From contig CAKNLF010000007.1 in NCBI GenBank assembly GCA_930989305.1, positions 1 through 39,959 of the forward strand: 39,959 nt of DNA, in the 5' to 3' direction. The stretch is from an uncultured Roseburia sp. GTDB lineage: Bacteria; Bacillota; Clostridia; Lachnospirales; Lachnospiraceae. The position numbers and the translations under genes are program-made. Below the pieces are notes generated by a model. That model ran no database searches. It had not been told where the DNA came from and saw only the letters and a list, made by a program, of their open reading frames with translations. Positions 24,599 through 32,911 of this stretch are shown here, in pieces (positions within the stretch are counted from its first letter, which is position 1; every line of letters starts with the position of its first letter).

Positions 24599-24615
24599 CA
24601 ACGTCTCTTCTTTTA
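24572..24615. terminator. Bidirectional terminator overlapping two coding ends
   Basis: A perfect 18-bp inverted repeat (24572-24589 and 24598-24615) with an 8-base loop and terminal A/T runs on both sides. The left arm encodes the last residues of the YaaL-like protein. The stop codon of the convergent 836-residue gene (24613-24615) is in the right arm. Confidence 0.9.
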
Positions 24616-27123
24616 TGAAATCCGCAGATACGTATAATATACACTGCCTGACTTTTCAAATTCTTTCTGAGCTTCTTCCCGACCCATCTGACGCTGGATA
24701 TCTTTTCCCGGATCATATACCCAGACACTGCCGCTGTTATATCCGGTTATGATTCCGGCCTGCTCTTCTCCTGTTCTGACATAGATCAGACTGCCCTCTC
24801 CTGAATAATAAAGCACCTGATCCAGCGTACATCCAGTCAGATCCAGTACCAGGCAATGCTCCATATTTTTTTTCAGAATTTCCAGAGGTTCCTGACCTTC
24901 TGACAGCAGCTGATCGGTATCAGCTTGTTTTTTTACTTCCTCCAGCATAATATTTAACGCTCTGGACACGGAACTGCCGCCTTCCGGATCAGATATAGAA
25001 ACTGCCGAACGGCTGTCCGCTTTTGCCCGTTCCCATATATAATCCATACTGCCGTCCACAACTACGCCCATATTGCTGTCAGCAGCAGACACCGCCTGTC
25101 TCACATTGTCTGTGGCAAGTACGATTTCTCCTTTTGCGTAAACATAATAACTGCTGGTAAACAAATCGCTGTCCATTTTCATTTCAATGGAAGATTCCGG
25201 TATGATCAGCTTTGTGGTCCGTTCCGAAATACGGCCCGTATCCTCAGACTGGGGCCATTCCAGTACTACCTGAGTCTGTTTATCCTGAGATTTCACCGTG
25301 CTGATACGCGCCCGCTGGCTTTCCTCCATATCACGGTTTGTAATCGTATCCTGTCCGGCGTTCTGATATCCTCCATCTTCATAACGCATCAGATTCAGAT
25401 AAATCGTTCCCTCTGACACCCGGATACTGCGTACATAGATATTCTCTTTTTCATAACTTTTTTCCACTGTTTCCTGTCCGTCCGCCACTGAAGCGATACG
25501 CACCGCGTACATCGGGAATTTCTGTCCGTCCTTCTTGTCATTTCCCCGGCACAGGCCGTAAATGCAGTCGTTTTCAGAAAATCCCAGCGGTCTGATATAA
25601 CTTCCCTCTTCCGCCTGGATCTGAAAGGTTTTCCCGGTATCCAGATCCGTTATATTCAACTCTTCGGAGGTATTGATCTGATCTCCCCGGACCCAGGCCA
25701 CATATCTCCCATTATCTGACACATGATAAGCGCCGTCCTTAAGTTCATTGATAATAACCGTATCTTCTTTTGTATCCAGATTGATCCCGTGGACCGCATT
25801 GCCTACTGTGAAATAAAAAATATTGTCATTGCTGATATACATCAGCTGATCGATCTTTTCTTTCATCACCTGATAGGGCACATCCGACGGAATAAACAGC
25901 CATTCCTCCACCGTGTTGGTCACACTGTCGTAATGGCAGACACTGATCCCGGTACTGCCTTCGTGATAGCCCCGGTTCATATAGCCGTAAACAATAAAAT
26001 CCACGCTTCCCATTTCATCTGCGTTTATGATCCGTATATTATGCTCATTATAGGCGCCCCTGGCATCTGTCACCTCATCGCCGCGGAGACTGTATACTTT
26101 GGTCAGCTGGCTGCTGTCCCGGTTATAGCTCCACAGATCTCCTTCCTGCACAAAGCAGACTACATTTCCCGTTTCCCCGGACCAGTAATCTACATGTGCG
26201 GACCGGATCCCCAGATTTATAGATTCTCCGGATATTCTGACTGAATCCTCTGTAATGATTTCATTTACATCTCTTTCAAAATTCAAAAGGAACATCCGTT
26301 CTTCCCCGGGACGGATCCTGTAATATTCCTCTACATCATAATAATCCTTTCCGCCGTCTTCATTTTCAGAAGATACGATTCCCGAAATCACAATGACCGT
26401 ATAAGAATCATTTAACTCTTTGACAGAGGCCACCGGCTGTGTTTCCTGCTGCACATCCAGACTGCCCCATCCGATCTGACTGAGGCTGTTTTCAATGGTC
26501 ACCTTCTGAAGCGTTGTATTATCCGCTGATGAAGATGGTTCCAGATAACGGCTCAGTTCGGACAGCTGCCCTTCATCCAGGGCTGTTTCATGGAAATTCA
26601 TAGCAAACTCCAGAGACTGCTCCACACCGTTCCCGTCTTCCAGCATGATTCTTGTATAATAGTATATATTTTGTCCGTCCTGTTCCAGATTCAGGATCAG
26701 CATATATTCCGTGTCTTTTTCCAGCAGTTCTCCTGTCTCCAGCTCAGCCTTCCATATATCTCCTTCTTCACTGAGCACCACATCCTTTCCTTCTTCCACC
26801 AGCCGCTCCATATCCAGGCTTCTGATCTCATAGGAAATACCATCGATCTTCCCGCCATAGGCGTTGATCTGCAGGGACAAGGGCTGTCCGGCTCTGACAG
26901 GAAGTATATTGTCCCGCATCACAGAAGCATCCATCTGCTGTATATGACCGTGCATCTCATTGACTGTCATGCCATTCACTTCCCCGACGATCACCGGCAG
27001 GGATGCCTCCGGCATGTCCGCAGTCATATCTTTAACTTCATGATTCGTCAATCTGGAGAAAACGATCAGAGCCACCACAAAGACCCCTGCAAGGATCAGC
27101 GCTTTTTTTAACTTTTTATTCAT
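24613..27123 (-). CDS. Large membrane-anchored extracytoplasmic protein with degenerate C39-like C-terminus
   Basis: An 836-residue protein with an N-terminal membrane anchor (KKALILAGVFVVALIVFSRL) and a long extracytoplasmic part. The first about 230 residues look like Ig-like beta structure. The middle (about 300-620) has repeats of beta-propeller type such as GDLWSYNRDSSQLTKVYSL and DNIFYFTVGNAVHGINLDT. The last about 110 residues (ALNIMLEEVKK... LTGCTLDQVLYYSGEGSLIYVR... IITGYNSGSVWVYDP) resemble a C39-type cysteine peptidase, but Ser replaces the expected Cys (SSVSRAL) and the expected His before the GYN motif is lost, so it is probably inactive. It overlaps the methyltransferase gene upstream by 8 bases. 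Confidence 0.75.
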   Translation of the reverse strand: MNKKLKKALILAGVFVVALIVFSRLTNHEVKDMTADMPEASLPVIVGEVNGMTVNEMHGHIQQMDASVMRDNILPVRAGQPLSLQINAYGGKIDGISYEIRSLDMERLVEEGKDVVLSEEGDIWKAELETGELLEKDTEYMLILNLEQDGQNIYYYTRIMLEDGNGVEQSLEFAMNFHETALDEGQLSELSRYLEPSSSADNTTLQKVTIENSLSQIGWGSLDVQQETQPVASVKELNDSYTVIVISGIVSSENEDGGKDYYDVEEYYRIRPGEERMFLLNFERDVNEIITEDSVRISGESINLGIRSAHVDYWSGETGNVVCFVQEGDLWSYNRDSSQLTKVYSLRGDEVTDARGAYNEHNIRIINADEMGSVDFIVYGYMNRGYHEGSTGISVCHYDSVTNTVEEWLFIPSDVPYQVMKEKIDQLMYISNDNIFYFTVGNAVHGINLDTKEDTVIINELKDGAYHVSDNGRYVAWVRGDQINTSEELNITDLDTGKTFQIQAEEGSYIRPLGFSENDCIYGLCRGNDKKDGQKFPMYAVRIASVADGQETVEKSYEKENIYVRSIRVSEGTIYLNLMRYEDGGYQNAGQDTITNRDMEESQRARISTVKSQDKQTQVVLEWPQSEDTGRISERTTKLIIPESSIEMKMDSDLFTSSYYVYAKGEIVLATDNVRQAVSAADSNMGVVVDGSMDYIWERAKADSRSAVSISDPEGGSSVSRALNIMLEEVKKQADTDQLLSEGQEPLEILKKNMEHCLVLDLTGCTLDQVLYYSGEGSLIYVRTGEEQAGIITGYNSGSVWVYDPGKDIQRQMGREEAQKEFEKSGSVYYTYLRIS

Positions 27124-28270
27124 CGTTCTTCTCCTTTCCCTGCTGAAGCCGCACCAGAGCAGGATCCAGATGCAAAAAGTCCAGTACCGGTCTGATATCG
27201 CTGCCGGACTTTTTCTTTGACGATTTCACCCCGCGGATCAGTATATTTTTCGGCGTATGCTCCATATCAATAAACTCCAGGATCTGGACCTGATATCCGG
27301 CCGCCTCCAGTACGTTAGCCCGGAGAGCATCTGTAATAAGCGCGGCCATCCGTTCTTTTATCAGGCCGTACTTCAGGATCGGCTCCAGCAGATCATTGTG
27401 TATCTGTCCGTTCAGTTCATGCTGACAGCAGGGCACAGACAGGATGATTCCCGCGTTCCAGCGGATGGCCTTGTCCAGCGCAAAATCCGTAGCAGTATCG
27501 CAGGCATGGAGGGTTACCACCATATCCACCTGTTCTACTCCATCGTATTCCGCAATATCTCCAGTCTGAAAACTCAGCTTTTCATAGCCATATTTTTCCG
27601 CGAGCATATTACAATGGGCTATTACATCTTCTTTCAGATCCAGACCAATGATCCGGATATCATATCCCTTAAGTTCATGCAGATAATAATACAGAGCAAA
27701 GGTCAGATAAGATTTCCCGCATCCGAAATCTATAATAACCGCCTCTCTGTCCCTGGGCAGCTTGTCCGCCACATCCGCCACAAATTCAAGGAATCTGTTC
27801 ATCTGCCGGAATTTATCGTATCTGGCATGTATGATCTTTCCCTCTTTTGTCTGCACTCCCAGATCTGCCAGAAAAGGGATCGGCGTATCCGGATTCAGAA
27901 TATAATTTTTGCTTCTGTTGTGAGAAAGTTCTTTATTTTTCCTTATGCAGCCTTCTTTGGAAGCCTTTATCGTTACTTTTCCCTTTTTACTTATTAAAAT
28001 ATGAAGTCTTCCATTCTGATGCTGTGCTTCCAGCTGCCTCATGGCCTGCATTTTTTCTTCCGTATATTCCAAAACTTCCTTTTTATCCATATTCCGGTGA
28101 TAAACTTTCTGTCCCCGGTATTCGCTGGCCTGAAATGCCAGCTTGTTTTTCAGTATCACAGGTCTGATCTGTATCTTCCCTATTTCATCCTTTTTCCGGG
28201 GACTGCTCATTACAATCTGTACAAGTTCTTTATCTAAAAACGGCTCCAGCCGCTGTAACCAATGTTCCAT
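27116..28270 (-). CDS. SAM-dependent methyltransferase, Methyltransf_32-like
   Basis: A 384-residue protein. The N-terminal about 140 residues carry a conserved basic region (ISKKGKVTIKASKEGCIRKNKELSHNRSKNY). The Rossmann methyltransferase core follows, with motif I VIIDFGCGKSYLTFALYYYL and later LTFQTG-type positions, VVTLHACDTATDFALD and SVPCCQHELN. The HACDTA and PCCQHE motifs match the group I recall as Methyltransf_32 (related to eukaryotic METTL25). The substrate is unknown, perhaps RNA or a protein. It is the first gene of a two-gene unit, overlapping the 836-residue gene, with a promoter upstream. Confidence 0.88.
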   Translation of the reverse strand: MEHWLQRLEPFLDKELVQIVMSSPRKKDEIGKIQIRPVILKNKLAFQASEYRGQKVYHRNMDKKEVLEYTEEKMQAMRQLEAQHQNGRLHILISKKGKVTIKASKEGCIRKNKELSHNRSKNYILNPDTPIPFLADLGVQTKEGKIIHARYDKFRQMNRFLEFVADVADKLPRDREAVIIDFGCGKSYLTFALYYYLHELKGYDIRIIGLDLKEDVIAHCNMLAEKYGYEKLSFQTGDIAEYDGVEQVDMVVTLHACDTATDFALDKAIRWNAGIILSVPCCQHELNGQIHNDLLEPILKYGLIKERMAALITDALRANVLEAAGYQVQILEFIDMEHTPKNILIRGVKSSKKKSGSDIRPVLDFLHLDPALVRLQQGKEKNDE

Positions 28271-28316
28271 CTGTTAATACCTCTTTCATACCCTTCCGGG
28301 TTTGATACTAACCTTC

Positions 28317-28345
28317 ATTTTAATTGTTTTAATGTAAAAGCTCAA
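28317..28345 (-). promoter_or_regulatory. Promoter of the methyltransferase unit
   Basis: Minus-strand TTGAGC (28340-28345) and TAAAAT (28317-28322) have a 17-base spacer, about 47 bases upstream of the methyltransferase ATG. Confidence 0.6.
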
Positions 28346-28361
28346 CTGTTAAATCATTACT

Positions 28362-28425
28362 TTTTTCTTAAAAGCGGCATGGATACGGGCTCCGGCCGTA
28401 TGCCGGGCCCTGGTTTTCCATCTGT
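28362..28425 (-). terminator. Possible terminator after the 139-residue gene
   Basis: A GC-rich imperfect hairpin (GGCATACGG pairing with CCGTATCCATGCC, with a bulge) at about 28375-28408 on the minus strand is followed by GCTTTTAAG. The tail is weak. Confidence 0.4.
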
Positions 28426-28437
28426 CCCTTCCGGTTT

Positions 28438-28857
28438 TCAGTAATACCACCTGCGGCATCTGCGATACCTGCATCTCCGCCTAAACATCTCATGCACCAG
28501 CATAACTTCGATCAGCTGATATAACCGGTCTTTTTCGCAGGCTGTTCCCTGCAGTTCCTTTTCCCCTGTGATTTCTCTGTATATCTTTCTGCACAATGCG
28601 GTTACCGAATACCGGTCCGGATATTCATCAAACATCATGCTTCCCTCATATTCCATCCGGTCGCAGACATCTGACACCTTTTCCTGCACCGCCCGGGCGT
28701 CTTTCGGATACATTTCCTGAAGCCTGCGGCTGTCCCGTTCGTATTCCGCCTCATCCATAAACCGGCTGCCGGCAGGATAGGACATATAAAAAGGCTGCCG
28801 GAACATTTCCGGATAATACCCTGCCGCGCCTCTGTAAAGATCACGCTCAAAATCCAT
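28438..28857 (-). CDS. Hypothetical protein, 139 residues, Arg-rich C-terminus
   Basis: A small soluble protein. The N-terminal half is Tyr/Met-rich (YYPEMFRQPFYMSYPAG). A conserved-looking core reads RLQEMYPKDARAVQEKVSDVCDRMEYEGSMMFDEYPDRYSV. The C-terminus is RRRCRYRRCRRWYY, strongly basic and able to bind nucleic acid or membrane. I recall similar short proteins across Lachnospiraceae, all of unknown function. Single gene on the minus strand; the ATG at 28855-28857 has no strong ribosome site (AGGGAGAATGCT). Confidence 0.72.
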   Translation of the reverse strand: MDFERDLYRGAAGYYPEMFRQPFYMSYPAGSRFMDEAEYERDSRRLQEMYPKDARAVQEKVSDVCDRMEYEGSMMFDEYPDRYSVTALCRKIYREITGEKELQGTACEKDRLYQLIEVMLVHEMFRRRCRYRRCRRWYY

Positions 28858-29010
28858 AGCATTCTCCCTGGATACCCTTTACCATATCATATGCCCGTTT
28901 TTCCCTTTGTTTCCCTCTTTTCTTTTCAAGGTTTTATTTTATTCCTGTCCGAAATATGATATCCTTTTAAAATAAGAATATCTTCACTGAGCAAAAGGAG
29001 GCACACTATC

Positions 29011-29556
29011 ATGACTGACTTTCAAAATTTTCTCGCAGAAAACAGCCGGGAATTGGGTATTTTCCAATATGGCTTTCTGCCTGTAGAGCAGCTGTCTTTT
29101 TCCGAGGGAGTACAGAACCTGTGCAAAATGAATTACTGCGGACATTATGGAAAAAAATGGGTCTGTCCTCCGGGGGTAGGCACTTATGAAGAATGCCGCC
29201 AGCGTATTTTGCAATACAACCATGTATTTGTTTTTACTACAAAACACGATCTGGAAGACTCCTATGATTTTGATGGAATGATGGCCGGCAAAGCAGAACA
29301 CAATAAAGTATGCGAAAAAGTAGTAGAAAAATTCAAAACCTTCTACCCGGATCACATTCTGATACTTGCCGGAGATGACTGCAATCTGTGTTCAAAATGC
29401 ACGTATCCGGACGCCCCCTGCCGCTTTCCTGACAAAGCCCATCCCTCCATTGAAAGCCATGGGGTTGAAGTCAACCGTCTGGCTGCCACACTGGGTATCA
29501 ATTATATCAACGGAGAAAATACTGTCACCTACTTTGGATGTATCTGTTTTATGTAA
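29011..29556 (+). CDS. DUF2284 metal-binding protein
   Basis: A 181-residue cytoplasmic protein. An N-terminal cysteine group (C38, C43, C52 in CGHYGKKWVCPPG, C62) and a second group with ferredoxin-like spacing (C124, C127, C130, C137 in CNLCSKCTYPDAPC) suggest two metal or Fe-S sites. The family (DUF2284) is called predicted metal-binding. The ATG at 29011 has AAAAGGAGG about 11 bases upstream. It lies 30 bases before the regulator gene, on the same strand, with no terminator between, so both are probably one transcript. Confidence 0.88.
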   Translation: MTDFQNFLAENSRELGIFQYGFLPVEQLSFSEGVQNLCKMNYCGHYGKKWVCPPGVGTYEECRQRILQYNHVFVFTTKHDLEDSYDFDGMMAGKAEHNKVCEKVVEKFKTFYPDHILILAGDDCNLCSKCTYPDAPCRFPDKAHPSIESHGVEVNRLAATLGINYINGENTVTYFGCICFM

Positions 29557-29586
29557 ATGCAAACAAACGCTGAGAAAGGACTTTTT

Positions 29587-30984
29587 ATGAATCATGAATT
29601 TTATCTGGAAAAACTGAAATCCAGTATTGATATACTATCTGACATACTGGATACAGAAAACTACGGCATGTGCATTGTGGACCGGGACGGAAGAATCGTT
29701 GTATGGAACTATGAACGTTTTTTTCATTTAAGAGCCAGTGACGTCCTTGGGAAACCGGTAACTGAAGTGCTGGAAAATACCAGACTGCATATTGTTGCCA
29801 AAACCGGAAAAAAAGAACTTTTTCAGCTTCAGAAAATAAACGGGACCAATGTAATCGCCAACCGGATCCCTCTGATGCATCAGGGGGAGATCATCGGCGC
29901 CGCCGGCACCATTATTTTCAAAGACACCAAAGAGCTGGGCGAACTGTATGAGCGGATCGAAAAGGTGGAAAACAGCTTCCGGGCATACCGCAGCGAAATC
30001 GCTCTCATGTACCGGGCTAAATATACCTTTGACGATATCCATACGGAAAATGACAAAATGAATTCTCTGAAAGAATTCTGCAAGATCATCGCCCAGTCCG
30101 ACGCCTCCATTCTGATCCGCGGCGAAAGCGGCACCGGCAAAGAACTGGTGGCTCAGGCCATCCACAACGGAGGAGCCTCCGCTTCCTATCCTTTTATCAG
30201 CATCGACTGCGCGGCCATTCCCCATCATCTGATGGAAGCGGAGCTTTTCGGCTATGAAGGCACGCCCTTTAACGGCGGGGAGACCAAAATCGGCAAACTG
30301 GAACTGGCTGACCGCGGGACCATCTTTTTAGATGAGCTCGGCAGCATGCCGCCGGATATGCAGGTCAAACTGCTCCGGGTCCTGGAGACACGGGAATTTG
30401 AAAAAAGCGGCAGCAACAAAAAGACCGCGTTCAAAGCAAGAGTGATCGCCGCCACAAACGAAGACCTGGAAAAAGCGGTAGAGGAAAACCGATTCCGCCG
30501 GGATCTGTATTACCGGATCAACGTGATCCCGGTCCAGCTGCCGCCCCTTCGGGAACGGATCGGCGACCTGCCCTGTCTGTGCCAGGTGCTGCTCCCCCGC
30601 TCCCGCTACGGATACGGTAAAAACCGCCTTACGGTCGCCCCCAGCACTATGAAGATCCTCTATCAGCACAACTGGCCCGGAAATGTCCGGGAACTGCGCA
30701 ACATTCTGGAACGGGCGGCCATTGTCTGCGGCGGCAATGAGATCCTGCCGGAACATCTTCCGGAATATCTTCAGAAATATAATGTAAAACCGGTCAACGA
30801 CAACGGCAAAAGTTTTTATCGCCAGGAAATTGAAAATCTGGAAAAGCGTCTGATCCAAAACGCGCTGATGCATAACCACGGAAACAAGCAGGAAGCGGCC
30901 AGACAGCTTGGCATCCAACGCTCCCTTTTGTATAAAAAGATCAGCGATCTGCATATAGAATACAAACCTAAGAAAAAAAAGTAA
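29587..30984 (+). CDS. PAS-AAA+-Fis transcriptional regulator with altered GAFTGA loop
   Basis: A 465-residue enhancer-binding-type regulator. The start is the ATG at 29587, behind GAGAAAGGA; an earlier ATG at 29557 has no site. A PAS sensor covers about 15-120 (YGMCIVDRDGRIVVWNYERF). The AAA+ domain has Walker A GESGTGKE (179-186), Walker B TIFLDELG (245-252) and WPGNVREL (363-370). A Fis-type helix-turn-helix is at about 432-451 (NKQEAARQLGIQRSLLYKKI). The sigma-54-contacting loop, normally GAFTGA, reads TPFNGG (226-231). In relatives such as TyrR that lack GAFTGA, sigma-70-type polymerase is used instead. It probably controls the CoA-transferase genes just downstream. Confidence 0.88.
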   Translation: MNHEFYLEKLKSSIDILSDILDTENYGMCIVDRDGRIVVWNYERFFHLRASDVLGKPVTEVLENTRLHIVAKTGKKELFQLQKINGTNVIANRIPLMHQGEIIGAAGTIIFKDTKELGELYERIEKVENSFRAYRSEIALMYRAKYTFDDIHTENDKMNSLKEFCKIIAQSDASILIRGESGTGKELVAQAIHNGGASASYPFISIDCAAIPHHLMEAELFGYEGTPFNGGETKIGKLELADRGTIFLDELGSMPPDMQVKLLRVLETREFEKSGSNKKTAFKARVIAATNEDLEKAVEENRFRRDLYYRINVIPVQLPPLRERIGDLPCLCQVLLPRSRYGYGKNRLTVAPSTMKILYQHNWPGNVRELRNILERAAIVCGGNEILPEHLPEYLQKYNVKPVNDNGKSFYRQEIENLEKRLIQNALMHNHGNKQEAARQLGIQRSLLYKKISDLHIEYKPKKKK

Positions 30985-30996
30985 CGAAAAAATCAC

Positions 30997-31033
30997 GAAA
31001 AGTGTCTATAAAAAAGACACTTTTCATTTTTTT
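30997..31033 (+). terminator. Terminator after the regulator gene
   Basis: A perfect 11-bp inverted repeat (30997-31007 and 31015-31025) with a 7-base loop, followed by ATTTTTTTATTTTTC. It lies 12 bases after the regulator stop codon. Confidence 0.85.
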
Positions 31034-31134
31034 ATTTTTCAAGAGTTTTTCCCCTTCCAGATCTCCGTTTTACTTGATTTTTAAAGGATTTTTCTTTGAT
31101 TTTCCAATTTTTTCATATGTCTATTATTTAGACA
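31003..31134. promoter_or_regulatory. Pair of TGTCTAT-N5-AGACA palindromes (candidate operators)
   Basis: Two 17-bp sites of identical length and ends: TGTCTATAAAAAAGACA (31003-31019) and TGTCTATTATTTAGACA (31118-31134). TGT...ACA dyads of 16-18 bp are typical targets of Fis-type helix-turn-helix regulators such as TyrR. The first is also the terminator stem, so only the second is free of another explanation. Confidence 0.4.
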
Positions 31135-31202
31135 TTTTTACCTCTTTTCACACCCGTTTTTTTGTGCATACATTATGTATTTTTCCTGATTTTCACGCGT
31201 TT

Positions 31203-31231
31203 TTGAACTTTTTAGATAAAAAAGATAGAAT
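31203..31231 (+). promoter_or_regulatory. Promoter of atoDA
   Basis: TTGAAC (31203-31208), 17 bases, TAGAAT (31226-31231), about 128 bases upstream of the first CoA-transferase gene. Further TATAAT-like hexamers lie just downstream in very AT-rich sequence, so the exact start is uncertain. Confidence 0.5.
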
Positions 31232-31358
31232 TTTTTATATATAATGCTATAATGTTATATAGTTAAGGATATAAAAGCAAAGTTATCTTTACCTGAGCGT
31301 AAAAATAAATCTGCTTTTACATTTCATAAATTTATATTATATTTCAGGAGGCTTCAAA

Positions 31359-32021
31359 ATGGCAAAGACAAAAGTAATTTCTGCAAAAGAAGCTGCATCC
31401 TTCGTCAAAGACGGTATGACCGTTATGATCGGCGGTTTCATGACAAACGGAACTGCTGAATCAATCATCAAAGAGATCGCAGCAAGTGGTGCAAAGGATT
31501 TAACTGTTATCTGCAACGATGCAGGTTATCAGGGAGTCGGCACAGGAAGATTATTGGCAAACGGACAGATCAAAAAACTGATCGCTTCCCATGTAGGCTT
31601 AAACAAAGAATGCGGACAGAAATACAGCGCCGGTGAATTAGATCTGGTACTGCAGCCTCAGGGTACACTTGCAGAGCAGGTTCGCGCAGGCGGAGCAGGT
31701 CTTGGCGGATTCTTAACACCTACAGGACTTGGCACAACTGTTGCAGAAGGAAAAGATATCATCACTGTAGACGGACAGCAGTACGTTCTGGAAAAACCGC
31801 TGAGAGCAGATGTTGCTATCGTTCAGGGTTACATTGCTGACGAATCCGGAAATGTTCGTTACAAAGGTTCCACACGTAACTTCAACCCATTAATGGCATC
31901 CGCAGCAGATACTGTTATCGTAGAAGTTGAAAAAATCGTTCCGGCAGGAGAAATCGGCCCTGATTATGTGGAAACTCCACACATTTACGTTGACTACTTA
32001 GTATTAAAGGAGGAAGCATAA
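31359..32021 (+). CDS. atoD: CoA transferase, alpha subunit (AtoD type)
   Basis: Family I CoA transferase subunit A, 220 residues. Together with the next gene it moves CoA between short-chain acyl donors and acceptors such as acetoacetate, acetate or butyrate in fermentation. The glycine-rich CoA-site signature [19 protein letters not shown] and the later [23 protein letters not shown] are typical. The ATG follows CAGGAGGCTTCAAA. Codon choice favours GCA, ACA and GGA with few GCC/CTG codons, unlike most neighbours, which suggests high expression. The preceding regulator probably controls it. The precise substrate cannot be told from sequence. Confidence 0.93.
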   Translation: MAKTKVISAKEAASFVKDGMTVMIGGFMTNGTAESIIKEIAASGAKDLTVICNDAGYQGVGTGRLLANGQIKKLIASHVGLNKECGQKYSAGELDLVLQPQGTLAEQVRAGGAGLGGFLTPTGLGTTVAEGKDIITVDGQQYVLEKPLRADVAIVQGYIADESGNVRYKGSTRNFNPLMASAADTVIVEVEKIVPAGEIGPDYVETPHIYVDYLVLKEEA

Positions 32022-32022
32022 G

Positions 32023-32679
32023 ATGGAAAGAAGTGAAATCAAACCGTTTATCGCAAAACGTGTAGCAAAAGAATTACATGATGGTGATGTTGTAAATTTA
32101 GGTATCGGTCTTCCTACTATGATTCCTGATTATCTTGATCCCAGCATCAAGATCACATTACAGTCAGAAAACGGATTTATCGGTCTTGCCGCAGCAGATC
32201 CGGAAAGCCCGGACGCAGCGTACATCGTAAACGCAGGCGGACAGCCGGCAGGCATTGAAAAAGACGGTATGTTCTTTGACAGCGCAACTTCCTTCTCCAT
32301 CATCAGAGGCGGACATGTTGACGCAACCGTTCTTGGTTCTCTCCAGGTAGATGAAAAAGGAAACATCGCGAACTGGATCATCCCCGGCAAAATGGTTCCG
32401 GGTATGGGCGGAGCAATGGACCTGGTTGTAGGCGCTAAAAAAGTTATCGTTGCCATGGAGCACACACAGAAAGGATCACCGAAGATCCTGAAAGAATGTA
32501 CATTACCTTTAACAGCAAAAAATCAGGTAAATATGATCGTTACTGAAATGGGTGTTATGGATGTAACACCGGAAGGTATTGTATTAAAAGAGTACAACCC
32601 GGAATTTACCGTAGAGGAAATCCAGGCTGCTACAGAAGCGAAACTGATCATTGCCGACGATTTAAAACCTATGGTTTAA
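32023..32679 (+). CDS. atoA: CoA transferase, beta subunit (AtoA type)
   Basis: Family I CoA transferase subunit B, 218 residues, starting 1 base after the alpha subunit stop. It carries the catalytic glutamate in the family motif SENGFIGL (LQSENG, about residue 46) that forms the glutamyl-CoA thioester. [16 protein letters not shown] and [29 protein letters not shown] are also diagnostic. It shares the codon style of its partner. A terminator hairpin follows. Confidence 0.95.
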   Translation: MERSEIKPFIAKRVAKELHDGDVVNLGIGLPTMIPDYLDPSIKITLQSENGFIGLAAADPESPDAAYIVNAGGQPAGIEKDGMFFDSATSFSIIRGGHVDATVLGSLQVDEKGNIANWIIPGKMVPGMGGAMDLVVGAKKVIVAMEHTQKGSPKILKECTLPLTAKNQVNMIVTEMGVMDVTPEGIVLKEYNPEFTVEEIQAATEAKLIIADDLKPMV

Positions 32680-32709
32680 TCAGCAGTCGCTGAATTTGAA
32701 GCAGACAAC

Positions 32710-32740
32710 TATCGTTTGAAGGAAACGATATTGTTTATTT
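32710..32740 (+). terminator. Terminator of atoDA
   Basis: TATCGTTT/AAACGATA (32710-32717 and 32723-32730), 8 bp with a 5-base loop, followed by TTGTTTATTTG. It lies 30 bases after the beta subunit stop. Confidence 0.65.
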
Positions 32741-32857
32741 GAAATTTTCTAATGAAGAGGCGGAGTATATAATATAAATATGAAATCGTGTTCTCAAAAA
32801 AAGGACGGGCTTTCAGGGGAGCAAAAAAGTCCGGCTGTGGGAGCGCAAAAGAAATAT

Positions 32858-32911
32858 CCCTCAGGGATGACACAAGTCGACAGTGTCATCTCTGAGGGAC
32901 TTCTTTTTTAT
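32858..32911. terminator. Terminator of the dlt-like operon
   Basis: A 16-bp inverted repeat with one G-U pair (32858-32873 and 32883-32898) and a 9-base loop. On the minus strand it is followed by ATATTTCTTTT, and on the plus strand by ACTTCTTTTTTAT. It lies about 12 bases after the stop of the last dlt-like gene. Confidence 0.85.

Larger units (their letters stand above)
30985..31358. other. AT-rich regulatory gap upstream of atoDA
   Basis: A 374-base gap with no gene. It holds the regulator's terminator hairpin (30997-31025), two related 17-bp palindromes (31003-31019 and 31118-31134), a 13-bp palindrome ATACATTATGTAT (31168-31180) and a sigma-A-type promoter (31203-31231). The CoA-transferase ribosome site follows. 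I found no -24/-12 element (GG-N10-GC in a TGGCAC/TTGC context). Confidence 0.7.

Noticed and set aside
30985-31358. Sigma-54 (-24/-12) promoter for atoDA
   Set aside because: I searched by eye for GG-N10-GC in the right context and found only wrongly spaced pairs.
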